A stretch of 64,000 bases of DNA from Phytohabitans flavus. Lineage in GTDB: Bacteria; Actinomycetota; Actinomycetes; Mycobacteriales; Micromonosporaceae. Positions 34,151 to 42,123 of the stretch are shown in pieces (the first letter of the stretch is position 1; each line of letters begins with the position of its first letter). Made by a program: the position numbers and the translations under genes. The stretch spans positions 5,626,001-5,690,000 of the forward strand of contig NZ_AP022870.1 in assembly GCF_011764545.1 (NCBI RefSeq), given 5' to 3'. A model generated the notes under the pieces. The model made no database searches. It was not told where the DNA came from and worked only from the letters and a program-made list of their open reading frames with translations.

Positions 34151-34906
34151 TCAGGACGGACGTGTGCCCAGCGCGTACCGAAAGGCGTTTACCAGGCAGT
34201 ATCGACCGTCCTCGGTACGGTACCGCCTCGCGGCGGCCAGCACCACGGGCGCTTTTGCGGCGACCGTCTCCTCGTCCTCGCCCAGTAGTACGCCGCGGAC
34301 CAGCGTGTCGTCGTCGGCGGCGTGCCACGGCAGCTCCACCAGGCCCGCCGCGACCACCTGTAGCCCACCCTCGCCGAGCAGGCGTTCCAGGCCGCCGGGG
34401 TGACGTAGCTCGCCGTCGGGCTGGGGTTCCTCCCCGTCGGCGCGGGCCACCGCCTCCTCGATCGCGTTCAGGTCGTTCTGGGCGGCTTCCGCCCAGTTTG
34501 CGACTGCCACATGGCCCGCCAGTGTTGTGACGCGGACCATCTCGGCAAGCGCGTCCAGGGTGTCCTCGGCGAAGTGCAGCGCGTTGACCGACACCGCAAT
34601 GTCGAAATGGCCGTCCGGCCACGGCAGGCCTTCGGCGTCGCCCAGGCGGACGTCGGCGGCGGGGAGTCTTGCGCGGGCCAGCTCGACCATGGCGGGGGCC
34701 GGGTCGATACCGGCGGTGGTGAGGCCACGGGCGGCGGCGTACGCGAGGAGGTCTCCAGCGCCGCACCCGACGTCGAGCAGCCGCGTGCCGGGTCTGGCAC
34801 CGCTCAGGTCGAGGATCGCGCGCCAGGCGGGCTCAGGGTAGGCACCCCAGTACCGCGCCCAGCCTTCGGCGACCGCGGACCAGCGTTGCGGGTCGGCTCC
34901 ATCCAC
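34151..34906 (-). CDS. SAM-dependent methyltransferase (class I)
   Basis: It has about 251 residues from GTG 34906. The class I core is clear: WSAVAEGWARYWGAY, LLDVGCGAGDLLAYAAARG (motif I), GIDPAPAMVELARAR, VRLGDAEGLPWPDGHFDIAVS (motifs II-III) and LHFAEDTLDALAEMVRV. It resembles UbiE/Methyltransf_11 small-molecule methylases. The substrate is unknown. An open frame extends upstream but loses family character, so I use the GTG just before DGADPQRWSAV. Confidence 0.82.
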   Translation of the reverse strand: MDGADPQRWSAVAEGWARYWGAYPEPAWRAILDLSGARPGTRLLDVGCGAGDLLAYAAARGLTTAGIDPAPAMVELARARLPAADVRLGDAEGLPWPDGHFDIAVSVNALHFAEDTLDALAEMVRVTTLAGHVAVANWAEAAQNDLNAIEEAVARADGEEPQPDGELRHPGGLERLLGEGGLQVVAAGLVELPWHAADDDTLVRGVLLGEDEETVAAKAPVVLAAARRYRTEDGRYCLVNAFRYALGTRPS

Positions 34907-35006
34907 GGCCCCAAGCCTGCCAGCGGTTGTCAGAAATCCAAGCAGCGAGCACTGGCCCGCCGGCGGCATGGGCCGGCGGGCCCGCCCCGCGTGGGCATGG
35001 CTGGTC

Positions 35007-35237
35007 TCAGCCCAGTCGCGAGCGGAGCAGCTGCTTGCCCTGCTCGGCACCCTTCCGGCTCTCGCCCTGCGCGCGCCGGAAGAAGTCGGCGAGCTGGCTG
35101 TCGCCATCGCGCTCGGCATCCTGGATGTACACCTCCAGGCGCAGCGCATTGCGCAGGCACGCCTCGGTGAACCCGATGATGTTGTAGTCCTTGTCCTTCG
35201 TGCCGGTAATCTGGCCGGTCTCCTGCATCATCGTCAT
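35007..35237 (-). CDS. Small conserved actinobacterial protein
   Basis: It has 76 residues: an N-terminal flexible part, then KDYNIIGFTEACLRNALRLE, YIQDAERDGDSQLADFFRRA and QGESRKGAEQGKQLLRSRL. This is a recognisable small helical family widespread in actinobacteria, with no assigned function. The helices carry spaced Glu/Asp/His-type residues reminiscent of a four-helix fold, but no metal motif is certain. Confidence 0.75.
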   Translation of the reverse strand: MTMMQETGQITGTKDKDYNIIGFTEACLRNALRLEVYIQDAERDGDSQLADFFRRAQGESRKGAEQGKQLLRSRLG

Positions 35238-35313
35238 GCCTACGGCCTACCCATGACGGCCCGATCCATGCGCCAGACGCCGCCGATGGGCACCGCGCAC
35301 GCCCGGCAGGTAG

Positions 35314-35847
35314 TCAGATGTCGTCGAAGGGTGCGGCGTACGCGAACGGGCCGCGCAACTCCGGGCGGTACGCGCTCAACGGCCGCGCCTGGAAGTGCGC
35401 TCCCCACTCCTCCACCGGCGGCGTGATACCGAGCTCGCTGGCCAGCTGGAAGCCGAAGCGCGGGTAGTACCAGGTGTGACCCAGGAGCACCACGACCGGC
35501 TCGTCCAGCGCGTCGGCGGCGCCGAGCACGGCGTGCATCAGCGCGGAGCCGACGCCCCGCCGCTGCCAGGCGGGCGCTACACCGAGCGGGCCGAGGCCGA
35601 GCGCCACCGGCTCGCCCGCGATGCGGGCGCGGGTGCAGACCACGTGCCCGACGACCTCGCCGTCCGCGCCGGCACAGACCAGCGACAGCGCGGGCAGCCA
35701 GGCGTCGCTCGCACGCAGCGCGTCGACCAGGCCGGCTTCCACGGGTACCCGATCGGGAGCAGCGGGATCGGCGAAGGCCGCGGTGTGGACGGCCCGGACC
35801 GCGGCGGCGTCCTCGGGGGTTTCGCGTCGGATGAGCATCCGGGTCAC
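35314..35847 (-). CDS. GNAT family N-acetyltransferase
   Basis: It has 177 residues. The GNAT core shows [21 protein letters not shown] at the N-terminus, [12 protein letters not shown], the acetyl-CoA motif [20 protein letters not shown] (Q/RxxGxG/A as QRRGVGSA) and [11 protein letters not shown]. This fits the YhbS-like subgroup of putative small-molecule acetyltransferases. The start may be GTG 35847 or ATG 35838. The substrate is unknown. Confidence 0.85.
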   Translation of the reverse strand: MTRMLIRRETPEDAAAVRAVHTAAFADPAAPDRVPVEAGLVDALRASDAWLPALSLVCAGADGEVVGHVVCTRARIAGEPVALGLGPLGVAPAWQRRGVGSALMHAVLGAADALDEPVVVLLGHTWYYPRFGFQLASELGITPPVEEWGAHFQARPLSAYRPELRGPFAYAAPFDDI

Positions 35848-35923
35848 CGTAGCCGGGCGTCCGACCCTCGGCAGCCGGGTTTTCGCCGGCCCAAATAAAG
35901 ATCAGGCATGGGCCGGTACCGGC

Positions 35924-35931
35924 TATAAGAT
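35924..35931 (+). promoter_or_regulatory. -10 element suggesting a leaderless transcript
   Basis: TATAAGAT lies seven bases before the GTG at 35939, with no Shine-Dalgarno sequence between. This is the spacing expected if transcription starts at the start codon, a common mode in actinobacteria. Confidence 0.4.
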
Positions 35932-35938
35932 CGCGGCC

Positions 35939-36892
35939 GTGCGACCTGTGACTGACGAACTGCTTCTCGGTATCGCCGGCGTCGCCGCGACGGTGATCGG
36001 TCTCTTCTTGGTGGGCGTGCTGTTCTTCGTGGAGGGTGGCATGCGCGGGCCGGCTCGGGAGGGCCGAGCCGAGCTGTGGCGGTACATGCGCTCGGGTACC
36101 CGGATTGTCATGCTCCTCTTCGCGATGGCCCTGCTGCTCTCGCTCGCGCTGGTCGCGCTGGAGCTGCCGTGGGCGCGGGCGCTCTTCGTGGTGCTGAGCG
36201 CGGTGCTCGTGGTGGCCAATGTGGAGACCGCCCTCAAGGTGCGGGCCACGCTGGTCACCCAATCGCGCACGCTGCTGCTCAACGAGATTGCCGGTACCGT
36301 CGGCGTGGTCGCGATTGTCGCGCTGCCGTGGATCCTGGGCGGCCTGCGACCGAACCGCGAAGACCTCACGCTGGCGGCACTCATCGCGCTGGCGACGGCG
36401 TTCACGAGCGTGGGCGCGATCGCACTGTCCACTTTCGACATCGCCCGATTGGACGCCGTGCCATCGGGCGGCGGCCGTGCCCCGCAGCGGGCAGGGACCG
36501 AGGCGCTCACCGAGGTGCGGCTGCTGCGCCCGGCCGGCGGGATCTACCCGGCGACCGACGACTACGCGCACGGTGTGGAGATCCGCAACCCGCAGCGCCT
36601 CGTCTTCGTCGCCGGCACGATGGGCCTGGATTCGGCCGGCGCGGCCGGTGCCTCACTGGAGGAGCAGCTGAGGCTCGTCTGGGACAACGTCCGCGCGGTC
36701 CTCGCGGCCGCGGGCATGACGCTGGACAACGTGGTACGGGTGACGAGCTACCTGCGCGACGTCGACTACGCGGAGGAGAACGCCAAGGCCCGCGTCGCCG
36801 CCCTCGGCCGCGCGGTGCCGACCACCGCGATCGTCACGCAGACCCTCGCCGAGGACTGGCTCGTCGAGATCGAGGTCATCGCCGCAGGCTGA
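35939..36892 (+). CDS. Membrane domain fused to a RidA (YjgF) domain
   Basis: This single frame encodes about 317 residues. The first 165 form a membrane domain with about five helices (LLLGIAGVAATVIGLFLVGV, IVMLLFAMALLLSLALVALE, ALFVVLSAVLVVANVETAL, AGTVGVVAIVALPWILGG and ALIALATAFTSVGAIAL). A short linker (SGGGRAPQRAG) leads to a RidA-like domain, residues about 195-317: IYPATDDYAHGVEI, LVFVAGTMGLDSAG, LRLVWDNVRAVLAAAGMTLDNVVRVTSYL, and RAVPTTAIVTQTLA with the arginine/catalytic-pocket region. RidA enzymes hydrolyse enamine/imine intermediates and are normally soluble trimers; anchoring one to a membrane domain is unusual. No stop or frame change separates the two parts. Confidence 0.7.
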   Translation: MRPVTDELLLGIAGVAATVIGLFLVGVLFFVEGGMRGPAREGRAELWRYMRSGTRIVMLLFAMALLLSLALVALELPWARALFVVLSAVLVVANVETALKVRATLVTQSRTLLLNEIAGTVGVVAIVALPWILGGLRPNREDLTLAALIALATAFTSVGAIALSTFDIARLDAVPSGGGRAPQRAGTEALTEVRLLRPAGGIYPATDDYAHGVEIRNPQRLVFVAGTMGLDSAGAAGASLEEQLRLVWDNVRAVLAAAGMTLDNVVRVTSYLRDVDYAEENAKARVAALGRAVPTTAIVTQTLAEDWLVEIEVIAAG

Positions 36893-36926
36893 GAGGCTGC
36901 CACCGCAGCCCGATTATTACAGGTTC

Positions 36927-36943
36927 TTGACATAGTTAGTCAA
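36927..36943. promoter_or_regulatory. Inverted repeat upstream of the endoglucanase
   Basis: TTGAC-N7-GTCAA at 36927-36943 overlaps a possible -35 box (TTGACA), 50 bp before the endoglucanase start. It may be an operator for the cellulase gene. Confidence 0.35.
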
Positions 36944-36992
36944 CCTTACTTACCGTTCTTCATCGACACCCCTCATATCGATGGAGGAGACT

Positions 36993-38384
36993 ATGGCGAG
37001 GGTGCGAATCCTGTTGGCCACGCTGGCGGCTTTGGCCGTGGGCGCCGCCGGCATCGTGTTGGCCGGTCCGGCGCAGGCCGCCGCCGTGACGGCTACGTTC
37101 AGCAAGGTGCAGGACTGGGGATCCGGCTACGAAGGCAAGATGACCATCACGAACGGCACCGGCGCCACGCTCACGGGATGGACGGTCGCCTTCGACCTGC
37201 CGGCCGGCACGAGCGTCGGCAGCTACTGGGACGCGCTGCTGACCAGTTCGGGCGGCCGGCACTCGTTCCGCAACCGGGAGTACAACGGCACGCTTGCCGC
37301 CGGGGCGAGCACCACGTTCGGCTTCATCGGCAACGGCTCGGGCGTTCCGGCCGGCTGCACGATCAACGGCTCGGCGTGTGGCGGTGGGCCAGGGCCTTCT
37401 ACGCCCCCGCCGTCGTCACCCCCGCCTTCCTCACCGCCGCCGACGTCGCCTCCCCCTGGCTCCGGGACGCCGGTGGCGAACAACGGCCAGCTCAGGGTGT
37501 GCGGCACCAAGCTCTGCAACCAGCAGGGTCGCCCGGTGCAGCTGCGCGGGATGAGCACCCACGGCATCCAGTGGTTCCCGAACTGCTACAACAACGCGGC
37601 CTTCGACGCGCTGGCCACCGACTGGCGGGCCGACGTGGTGCGGATCAGCATGTACGTGCAGGAGGGCGGCTACGAGACCAACCCGCGCCTCTTCACCGAC
37701 CGGGTGCACAGCTACATCGAGCAGGTCAGCGCCCGCGGCATGTACGTCATCGTGGACTGGCACATGCTCGACCCGGGCGACCCCAACTACAACCTGTCGC
37801 GCGCCCGCACCTTCTTCACCGAGATCGCCCAGCGGCACGCCGGCAAGCCCAACATCATCTACGAGGTCGCCAACGAGCCGAGCGGCGTGAGCTGGTCGAG
37901 CATCAAGTCGTACGCCGAGCAGATCGTCCCGGTGATCCGCGCCCAGGACCCGGACGGCGTGGTGCTTGTCGGCACGCGGGCCTGGTCGTCACTCGGCGTT
38001 TCCGAGGGTGCGAACGAGAACGAGGTCGTCAACAACCAGGTCAACGCCACGAACATCATGTACACGTTCCACTTCTACGCCGCCTCGCACGGACAGTCCT
38101 ATCTGGACACGCTGTCGCGCGCGGCCGACCGCATCCCGATGTTCGTGACCGAGTTCGGCACCCAGACCTCCAGCGGCGACGGGGCCAATGACTTCAACCG
38201 TGCCCAGCAGTACCTGAACCTGATGGCCACCAAGCAGATCAGCTGGGTCAACTGGAACTTCTCCGACGACTCCCGGAGCGGCGCCGTCTTCACGACCGGC
38301 ACCTGCCCGAACGGCCCGTACGCCGGCACGAGCCGCCTCAAGCCGGCCGGCTCCTGGATCCGCGACCGGATCCGCAACCGCTAA
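36993..38384 (+). CDS. Secreted endoglucanase: CBM2 plus GH5 cellulase
   Basis: It has 463 residues from ATG 36993, with GGAGGAGA just upstream. A Sec signal peptide ends at AQA. A CBM2-type cellulose-binding domain follows (WGSGYEGKMTITNGTGATLTGWTVAFDLP with conserved tryptophans), then a Pro/Ser linker, then a GH5 catalytic domain: RGMSTHGIQWFP, DVVRISMYV, YVIVDWHM, YEVANEPSG with the acid/base glutamate (about 295), and MFVTEFGT with the nucleophile (about 387). It hydrolyses beta-1,4-glucan outside the cell. Confidence 0.93.
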   Translation: MARVRILLATLAALAVGAAGIVLAGPAQAAAVTATFSKVQDWGSGYEGKMTITNGTGATLTGWTVAFDLPAGTSVGSYWDALLTSSGGRHSFRNREYNGTLAAGASTTFGFIGNGSGVPAGCTINGSACGGGPGPSTPPPSSPPPSSPPPTSPPPGSGTPVANNGQLRVCGTKLCNQQGRPVQLRGMSTHGIQWFPNCYNNAAFDALATDWRADVVRISMYVQEGGYETNPRLFTDRVHSYIEQVSARGMYVIVDWHMLDPGDPNYNLSRARTFFTEIAQRHAGKPNIIYEVANEPSGVSWSSIKSYAEQIVPVIRAQDPDGVVLVGTRAWSSLGVSEGANENEVVNNQVNATNIMYTFHFYAASHGQSYLDTLSRAADRIPMFVTEFGTQTSSGDGANDFNRAQQYLNLMATKQISWVNWNFSDDSRSGAVFTTGTCPNGPYAGTSRLKPAGSWIRDRIRNR

Positions 38385-38518
38385 CTCTCTTGGCGAAACG
38401 AGCGGGCGGGGCCTCGCGGCCTCGCCCGCCCGCCATGCTGACGCCGTGATGACGTGCCGGTGGGACGCTGCGGCACGGGTCGCTGTCTGGCGGCTGGAGC
38501 AGCAGGAAGGGACCGATC

Positions 38519-39010
38519 ATGAAGGCACGAGCAATGGTCGTGGCCGCTGTCACCGTGGCGGCGGCGCTGCTGGCGCCCGTAGGCGGGCCGGCGCAGGCGG
38601 CAATCGTCCAGTGCGACATCGTGGGGGACGTCATCGAAGGCGGACCGGGCGACGACATACTTTTCGGAACGCCCAGGGCCGATGTGATTCGCGGCCTTGG
38701 CGGCAACGACGAAATCCACGGTGGCGGCGGCAGCGACACGATCTACGGCGGAGATGGCGTGGACTCGCTATTCGGCGACGACTGTGCCGACACGTTGCAC
38801 GGTAACGAGGATGGCGATCTGTTGGCCGGGATCGACGGCGACGACACGCTGCTCGGAAATCGGGGCGATGACTACCTGATCGGCGGGAACGGCACGAACG
38901 ACGTCGACGGCGGAGTGGGTACCGATGAGTGCTCCGACCTCACCTCAACCACCTCGTTGGACATCATCTACATCGTCGGCGGCGGATGGGACACCCCGTA
39001 CGCCTGCTGA
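38519..39010 (+). CDS. Secreted RTX-type calcium-binding repeat protein
   Basis: It has 163 residues. The start ATG 38519 is preceded by GGAAGGGA. A Sec signal peptide ends at AQA near residue 29. The mature protein is a run of nonapeptide GGxGxD-type repeats (GGPGDDILFG, GLGGNDEIHGG, GGGSDTIYGGDG, GIDGDDTLLGNRGDDYLIGG), which bind calcium in a beta-roll. Two cysteine pairs lie near the ends. There is no enzymatic domain or C-terminal type I secretion signal; export is by Sec. Confidence 0.85.
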   Translation: MKARAMVVAAVTVAAALLAPVGGPAQAAIVQCDIVGDVIEGGPGDDILFGTPRADVIRGLGGNDEIHGGGGSDTIYGGDGVDSLFGDDCADTLHGNEDGDLLAGIDGDDTLLGNRGDDYLIGGNGTNDVDGGVGTDECSDLTSTTSLDIIYIVGGGWDTPYAC

Positions 39011-39038
39011 CCGCCGCTCAGCGGCCCGGTGGTGGCCG

Positions 39039-39066
39039 GCGGTGGCCACTCAGGAGTGGCCACCGC
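39039..39066. terminator. Bidirectional terminator between RTX gene and lanthipeptide precursor
   Basis: A perfect 12 bp stem (GCGGTGGCCACT at 39039-39050, AGTGGCCACCGC at 39055-39066) has the four-base loop CAGG. It sits between two convergent genes. Confidence 0.8.
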
Positions 39067-39074
39067 CGAGCAGG

Positions 39075-39227
39075 TCACCACGCGCAGGTCGGGGCCGTGT
39101 TGTAGGTGAGCTGGTCGTTGCAGGTCCCGGTGATGAGGCAGGACAGCGGGCCGCAGTCCCTCGGCTTGAGCGCGTGATCCTCCGTCGTCTCCTCGGGCAG
39201 CATCTCCAGTGCGGCGATGTCAGACAT
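39075..39227 (-). CDS. Lanthipeptide precursor peptide (class IV-like)
   Basis: It has 50 residues from ATG 39227, with GGGAG five bases upstream. The leader MSDIAALEMLPEETTED is acidic and contains the L-x-x-L-P-E type helix used by class III/IV synthetases. The core, from about residue 24, has four cysteines (25, 30, 36, 48) and several Ser/Thr (Ser29, Thr33, Thr35, Thr41, Thr44, Thr47), and ends TAPTCAW. That is enough for up to four thioether rings. The ATG overlaps the last codons of the lanC gene by 8 bp, so it is translated from the same mRNA. No dedicated transporter or leader protease lies nearby. Confidence 0.75.
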   Translation of the reverse strand: MSDIAALEMLPEETTEDHALKPRDCGPLSCLITGTCNDQLTYNTAPTCAW

Positions 39228-40464
39228 CGGTACTCCCATCGTTGGTTGCTTGTGGACTGAGAGATCGGTCGGATGGAACGGACGGCCACGCCGGCAGCCA
39301 TGGGTTGGCACCGCCGTGCCGCAGCCTGAGGAGGAAGTCCAGGACGCCGGCCGAGCCGTGTCCGTAGTCGAACCCGGTGTCCGGCGCGCGGACAAGCTCC
39401 ACCCCGTCCACCACGTGGCGCTGGGCGTGGATGACGGCCGCGATCTCCTCGGCCTGGACGCGGTACCGCTGCTCCCCCGTGAGCTCGGCCAGGTCCAGCA
39501 GAAACTGCCCGTCGCCGGCCAGGCCGCAACATGCGCTCAGCGAGGCACCCCACATGTCCTGGCGCACCGCGACGGCGGCCCCCTCGGCGAGATCCGCGAA
39601 GCGCCGCTCGCCGGTCGCGGACCAGAGTCGGGCCAGGAAGATGCCGATGCCCGCCGAACCGCCGCACCAGTGGCCGATCGAGCTCGCCGGTACCCGCGCG
39701 TGGGTGCCGCCGGCGCCGGCGGGCCAGCGGGCCGCCGTACCGTCGAAGCGGGCCGCCCTGGCGAGGGTGTCCCCCGCGCCGGCCGCCGCCGCGAGAAACC
39801 GCCCGTCCGGGTCCGCCCGCGCCACCGCCAGCAGGAACGCGCCCACGCCGGCCACGCCGTGCGCGAAGCCGTACACGTCGATCCCGGCGAGCACGGAGTC
39901 GGCCCGCGGCGAGGTCGGCCAGTACCAGTCCGGGCCGTCGCGCCGGGCGGCGGCGACCACTTCCTCGGCATACACCCGGGCCCGGCGCAGCAGGATGGGG
40001 TCGCCGCTGGCCTGCCACAGGTGCAGGTGCGCGAGGCCGGCGCCGGCGAGGCCGTGCGTGACGTCCGGGCTCGGCCCGCGCAGCGGCAGCCGCCGGGCGA
40101 GCGCGACCGCACGGGCGGTGGTGAGCTCGTCGCCAAGCAGGCTGGCCGCGTCGTGCAGTGCCCAGGCCGTACCGGCACGGCCGAAGCAGAGGCCGGGCAG
40201 CAGCCGGGGTGCGGCGTACAGCCGCTCGTCGATCCACGCCACCGCATGTTTCACCGTGTCGCGAAGTTCCGCCGGCTCGTCGACGACGCGGGCCGCACGC
40301 GCCAGGGTCGCCAGCACTCCAGCGGCTCCGTACCAGGCGGCGCAGTCGTCGCTGTCGCCCGCCTCGCTGCGCCGGCGCCACAGTACGGGGACGTCCGGCG
40401 TCATGCCGGCGCACAGGTCGGCGAGACCGTCCGCGAGCAGCCGATCCAACTCCCCTGGTGTCAC
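39220..40464 (-). CDS. LanC-type lanthionine cyclase
   Basis: It has 414 residues from GTG 40464. The alpha-toroid glycine motifs recur: AAWYGAAGVLATLA, CFGRAGTAWALHD, THGLAGAGLAHLHLW, AHGVAGVGAFLLAV, WCGGSAGIGIFLARL, ACCGLAGDGQFLLDL and DYGHGSAGVLDFLLRL. Zinc ligands would be the cysteine of WCGG and the pair in CCG. The usual CHG is replaced by CCG, giving a three-cysteine zinc site as known in ProcM-like LanM enzymes. It adds cysteine thiols to dehydroalanine/dehydrobutyrine. The start overlaps the upstream kinase stop (GTGA); see the finding on a possible split LanL. Confidence 0.85.
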   Translation of the reverse strand: MTPGELDRLLADGLADLCAGMTPDVPVLWRRRSEAGDSDDCAAWYGAAGVLATLARAARVVDEPAELRDTVKHAVAWIDERLYAAPRLLPGLCFGRAGTAWALHDAASLLGDELTTARAVALARRLPLRGPSPDVTHGLAGAGLAHLHLWQASGDPILLRRARVYAEEVVAAARRDGPDWYWPTSPRADSVLAGIDVYGFAHGVAGVGAFLLAVARADPDGRFLAAAAGAGDTLARAARFDGTAARWPAGAGGTHARVPASSIGHWCGGSAGIGIFLARLWSATGERRFADLAEGAAVAVRQDMWGASLSACCGLAGDGQFLLDLAELTGEQRYRVQAEEIAAVIHAQRHVVDGVELVRAPDTGFDYGHGSAGVLDFLLRLRHGGANPWLPAWPSVPSDRSLSPQATNDGSTDV

Positions 40465-41975
40465 CCGAGCCCCGGCGCCGTCGTACCCGATCCCGCCCGC
40501 GGCGCGCGGGAGTCCATGCCTTCGAGGTACTCCTGGGCGCGCGGCAGTGACCAGCGGTGCTCCGGCTCCGCCGCGGCGAGGCCGGCGATGAGTGGGATGA
40601 AAGCGTCGAGCACCGGGTGGTCGGCGGCGATCCGGGCCAGCACCTGCTCCAGGTCGGCATCGCTCGGCGGCGCCGCGGGCTGACCGGACACCCAGGCGGC
40701 CGGCAGCGCCGTGAGAGCGCAGAAGAGCGTCACGCCGAGGCTGTAGAGATCGGCCTGCGGGGCCGCGGTCAAGCGGCGTCCCTGCCGGCCGGCCGCCCAC
40801 ACCTCGGGTGCGAGGAAGCCGGGCGTACCGGCCGCTCGGCACTGCTCGCCGGCCGCGGCCACGAACTCGGCGTCGATAAGCTTGACCGCTCCGGCTGTAC
40901 CGACCATCACGTTGCCGGGCTTGAAGTCGCGGATCACGAGCCCGGCACTGTGCACTATGGACACAAGGTCTACGAGCCGGCCGGCCATCGCCATCGCATC
41001 GGGCGGCGCGGGCGTACCGCCGTCGGCCAGGTCGCGGATCCATCCGCTCAGCGGCGTGCCCGGCAGCTCCTCCTCGGCCAGGAAGAGATCGTCCTGCTCG
41101 GTGAAGAGCGCGACCACGGCCGGCGCGACGCCGAGCGGGGTTAGCAAATCCAGCATGCGGGCCTCGGTACGCAGGAGGTCCCGCACGTCCGAACCGTCCA
41201 AAGTGGAACCGACATGGGCGCGCGCCTGCTTGACCACGACCCGCGCGCCGTCCCGTTCGTCCAGTGCCCGGTACACGCCGCCCTTGTTCGCGTGCCGGAT
41301 GGCGCCACGCACGCGGAACCGCCCGCCCAGCAGCACTGACTCCGGCGCGGCGGCAGCCGCCACCGCCGGGCCGGGAAACGGCGAGCCCGCCCAGTCCGGC
41401 GGCGAGAACCACGGCCGCCGCTCGTCCTCGATCTGCGTGCCGTCCGGGCCGGCCATCCGGGTCCGGAAGGTGCCGTCGTCGGTGAACACCCGTACCGCGA
41501 CGAACTCGCCGTAGCGGAAATGCACGAGGCTTCCGGGCTCGAACTGCCGGTCGGACAGGATCCGCGGGCCGGGCAGCCCGTCCGTCGCGCGGTGCAGGTC
41601 TGCCGCCACCGCCCGGAACTGCGCGTCGTCGCGCGGGTAGCAGGTGATGAACTTCCCCGCCGCGGCACGGTCGTACCGGCCGTCGACGAGCGCGGCCACG
41701 CGGGCGATGTCGGTACCGAACTTGAACGCGCATCCGTGGCCCACCAGCAATTCGGCCGAGCGGGCAAGCACCAGCGGCGCGGACAGTGGCGTCGCCGCGA
41801 CGTGCAGCTTCCAGCCGTGCGGGCGTGCCACGGTGGACGGTGGCCGCACCCGGCACCACTCCGGAGCCGGTTCGACCGTCCATCCCGGACGCTCGTGCCG
41901 GGCCAGCACCGCGTGTACCAGGTCGACCAGGAGGTGGGCGTCCGCCGCACTCCCGGGCCGTTCGGTGCTGTCCAT
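40461..41975 (-). CDS. Lanthipeptide lyase-kinase (N-terminal part of a class III/IV synthetase)
   Basis: It has about 504 residues from ATG 41975 (GTG 41993 possible). Residues about 45-180 match the phospho-Ser/Thr lyase domain: GWKLHVAATPLSAPLVLARS, GCAFKFGTDIARVAAL, GKFITCYPRDDAQFRAVAAD, GPRILSDRQFEPGSLVHFRY. Residues about 210-480 are a Ser/Thr kinase: GRFRVRGAIRHANKGGVYRA, VVVKQARAH, LVIRDFKPGNVMVG and KLIDAEF (DAE for DFG), then APEVWA. Together these phosphorylate and eliminate Ser/Thr in the precursor core. In LanL the cyclase follows in the same polypeptide; here it is the next, overlapping gene. Confidence 0.85.
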   Translation of the reverse strand: MDSTERPGSAADAHLLVDLVHAVLARHERPGWTVEPAPEWCRVRPPSTVARPHGWKLHVAATPLSAPLVLARSAELLVGHGCAFKFGTDIARVAALVDGRYDRAAAGKFITCYPRDDAQFRAVAADLHRATDGLPGPRILSDRQFEPGSLVHFRYGEFVAVRVFTDDGTFRTRMAGPDGTQIEDERRPWFSPPDWAGSPFPGPAVAAAAAPESVLLGGRFRVRGAIRHANKGGVYRALDERDGARVVVKQARAHVGSTLDGSDVRDLLRTEARMLDLLTPLGVAPAVVALFTEQDDLFLAEEELPGTPLSGWIRDLADGGTPAPPDAMAMAGRLVDLVSIVHSAGLVIRDFKPGNVMVGTAGAVKLIDAEFVAAAGEQCRAAGTPGFLAPEVWAAGRQGRRLTAAPQADLYSLGVTLFCALTALPAAWVSGQPAAPPSDADLEQVLARIAADHPVLDAFIPLIAGLAAAEPEHRWSLPRAQEYLEGMDSRAPRAGSGTTAPGLG

Positions 41976-42056
41976 GCCACCGAGCCTGACCACGCCGTGT
42001 GGTGGCCAGCTTGGTAGCGATCCTTCGGAAATCTTGCGGTCGGCGGGCCAGCACGT

Positions 42057-42074
42057 TTCAGCGCTGCTTCAGCG
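42057..42074. promoter_or_regulatory. Heptamer direct repeat in the lanthipeptide/SARP divergent promoter
   Basis: TTCAGCG occurs at 42057-42063 and 42068-42074, 11 bp apart. SARP proteins bind heptameric direct repeats with 11 bp periodicity, so this is a candidate operator for the SARP encoded at 42124, placed to control the synthetase genes, the SARP gene, or both. Confidence 0.5.
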
Positions 42075-42123
42075 GGGGCCTGCACGCTCCGATGACCGGC
42101 GGATGCCGGTACTGGGGGGATAA

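Noticed and set aside
39220-42054. A 944-codon open frame on the minus strand across the lanthipeptide genes
   Set aside because: Only the final 415 codons are a real gene (LanC). The upstream part is antisense-free but out of phase with the lyase-kinase and has Arg/Gly/Ala composition typical of high-GC shadow frames.
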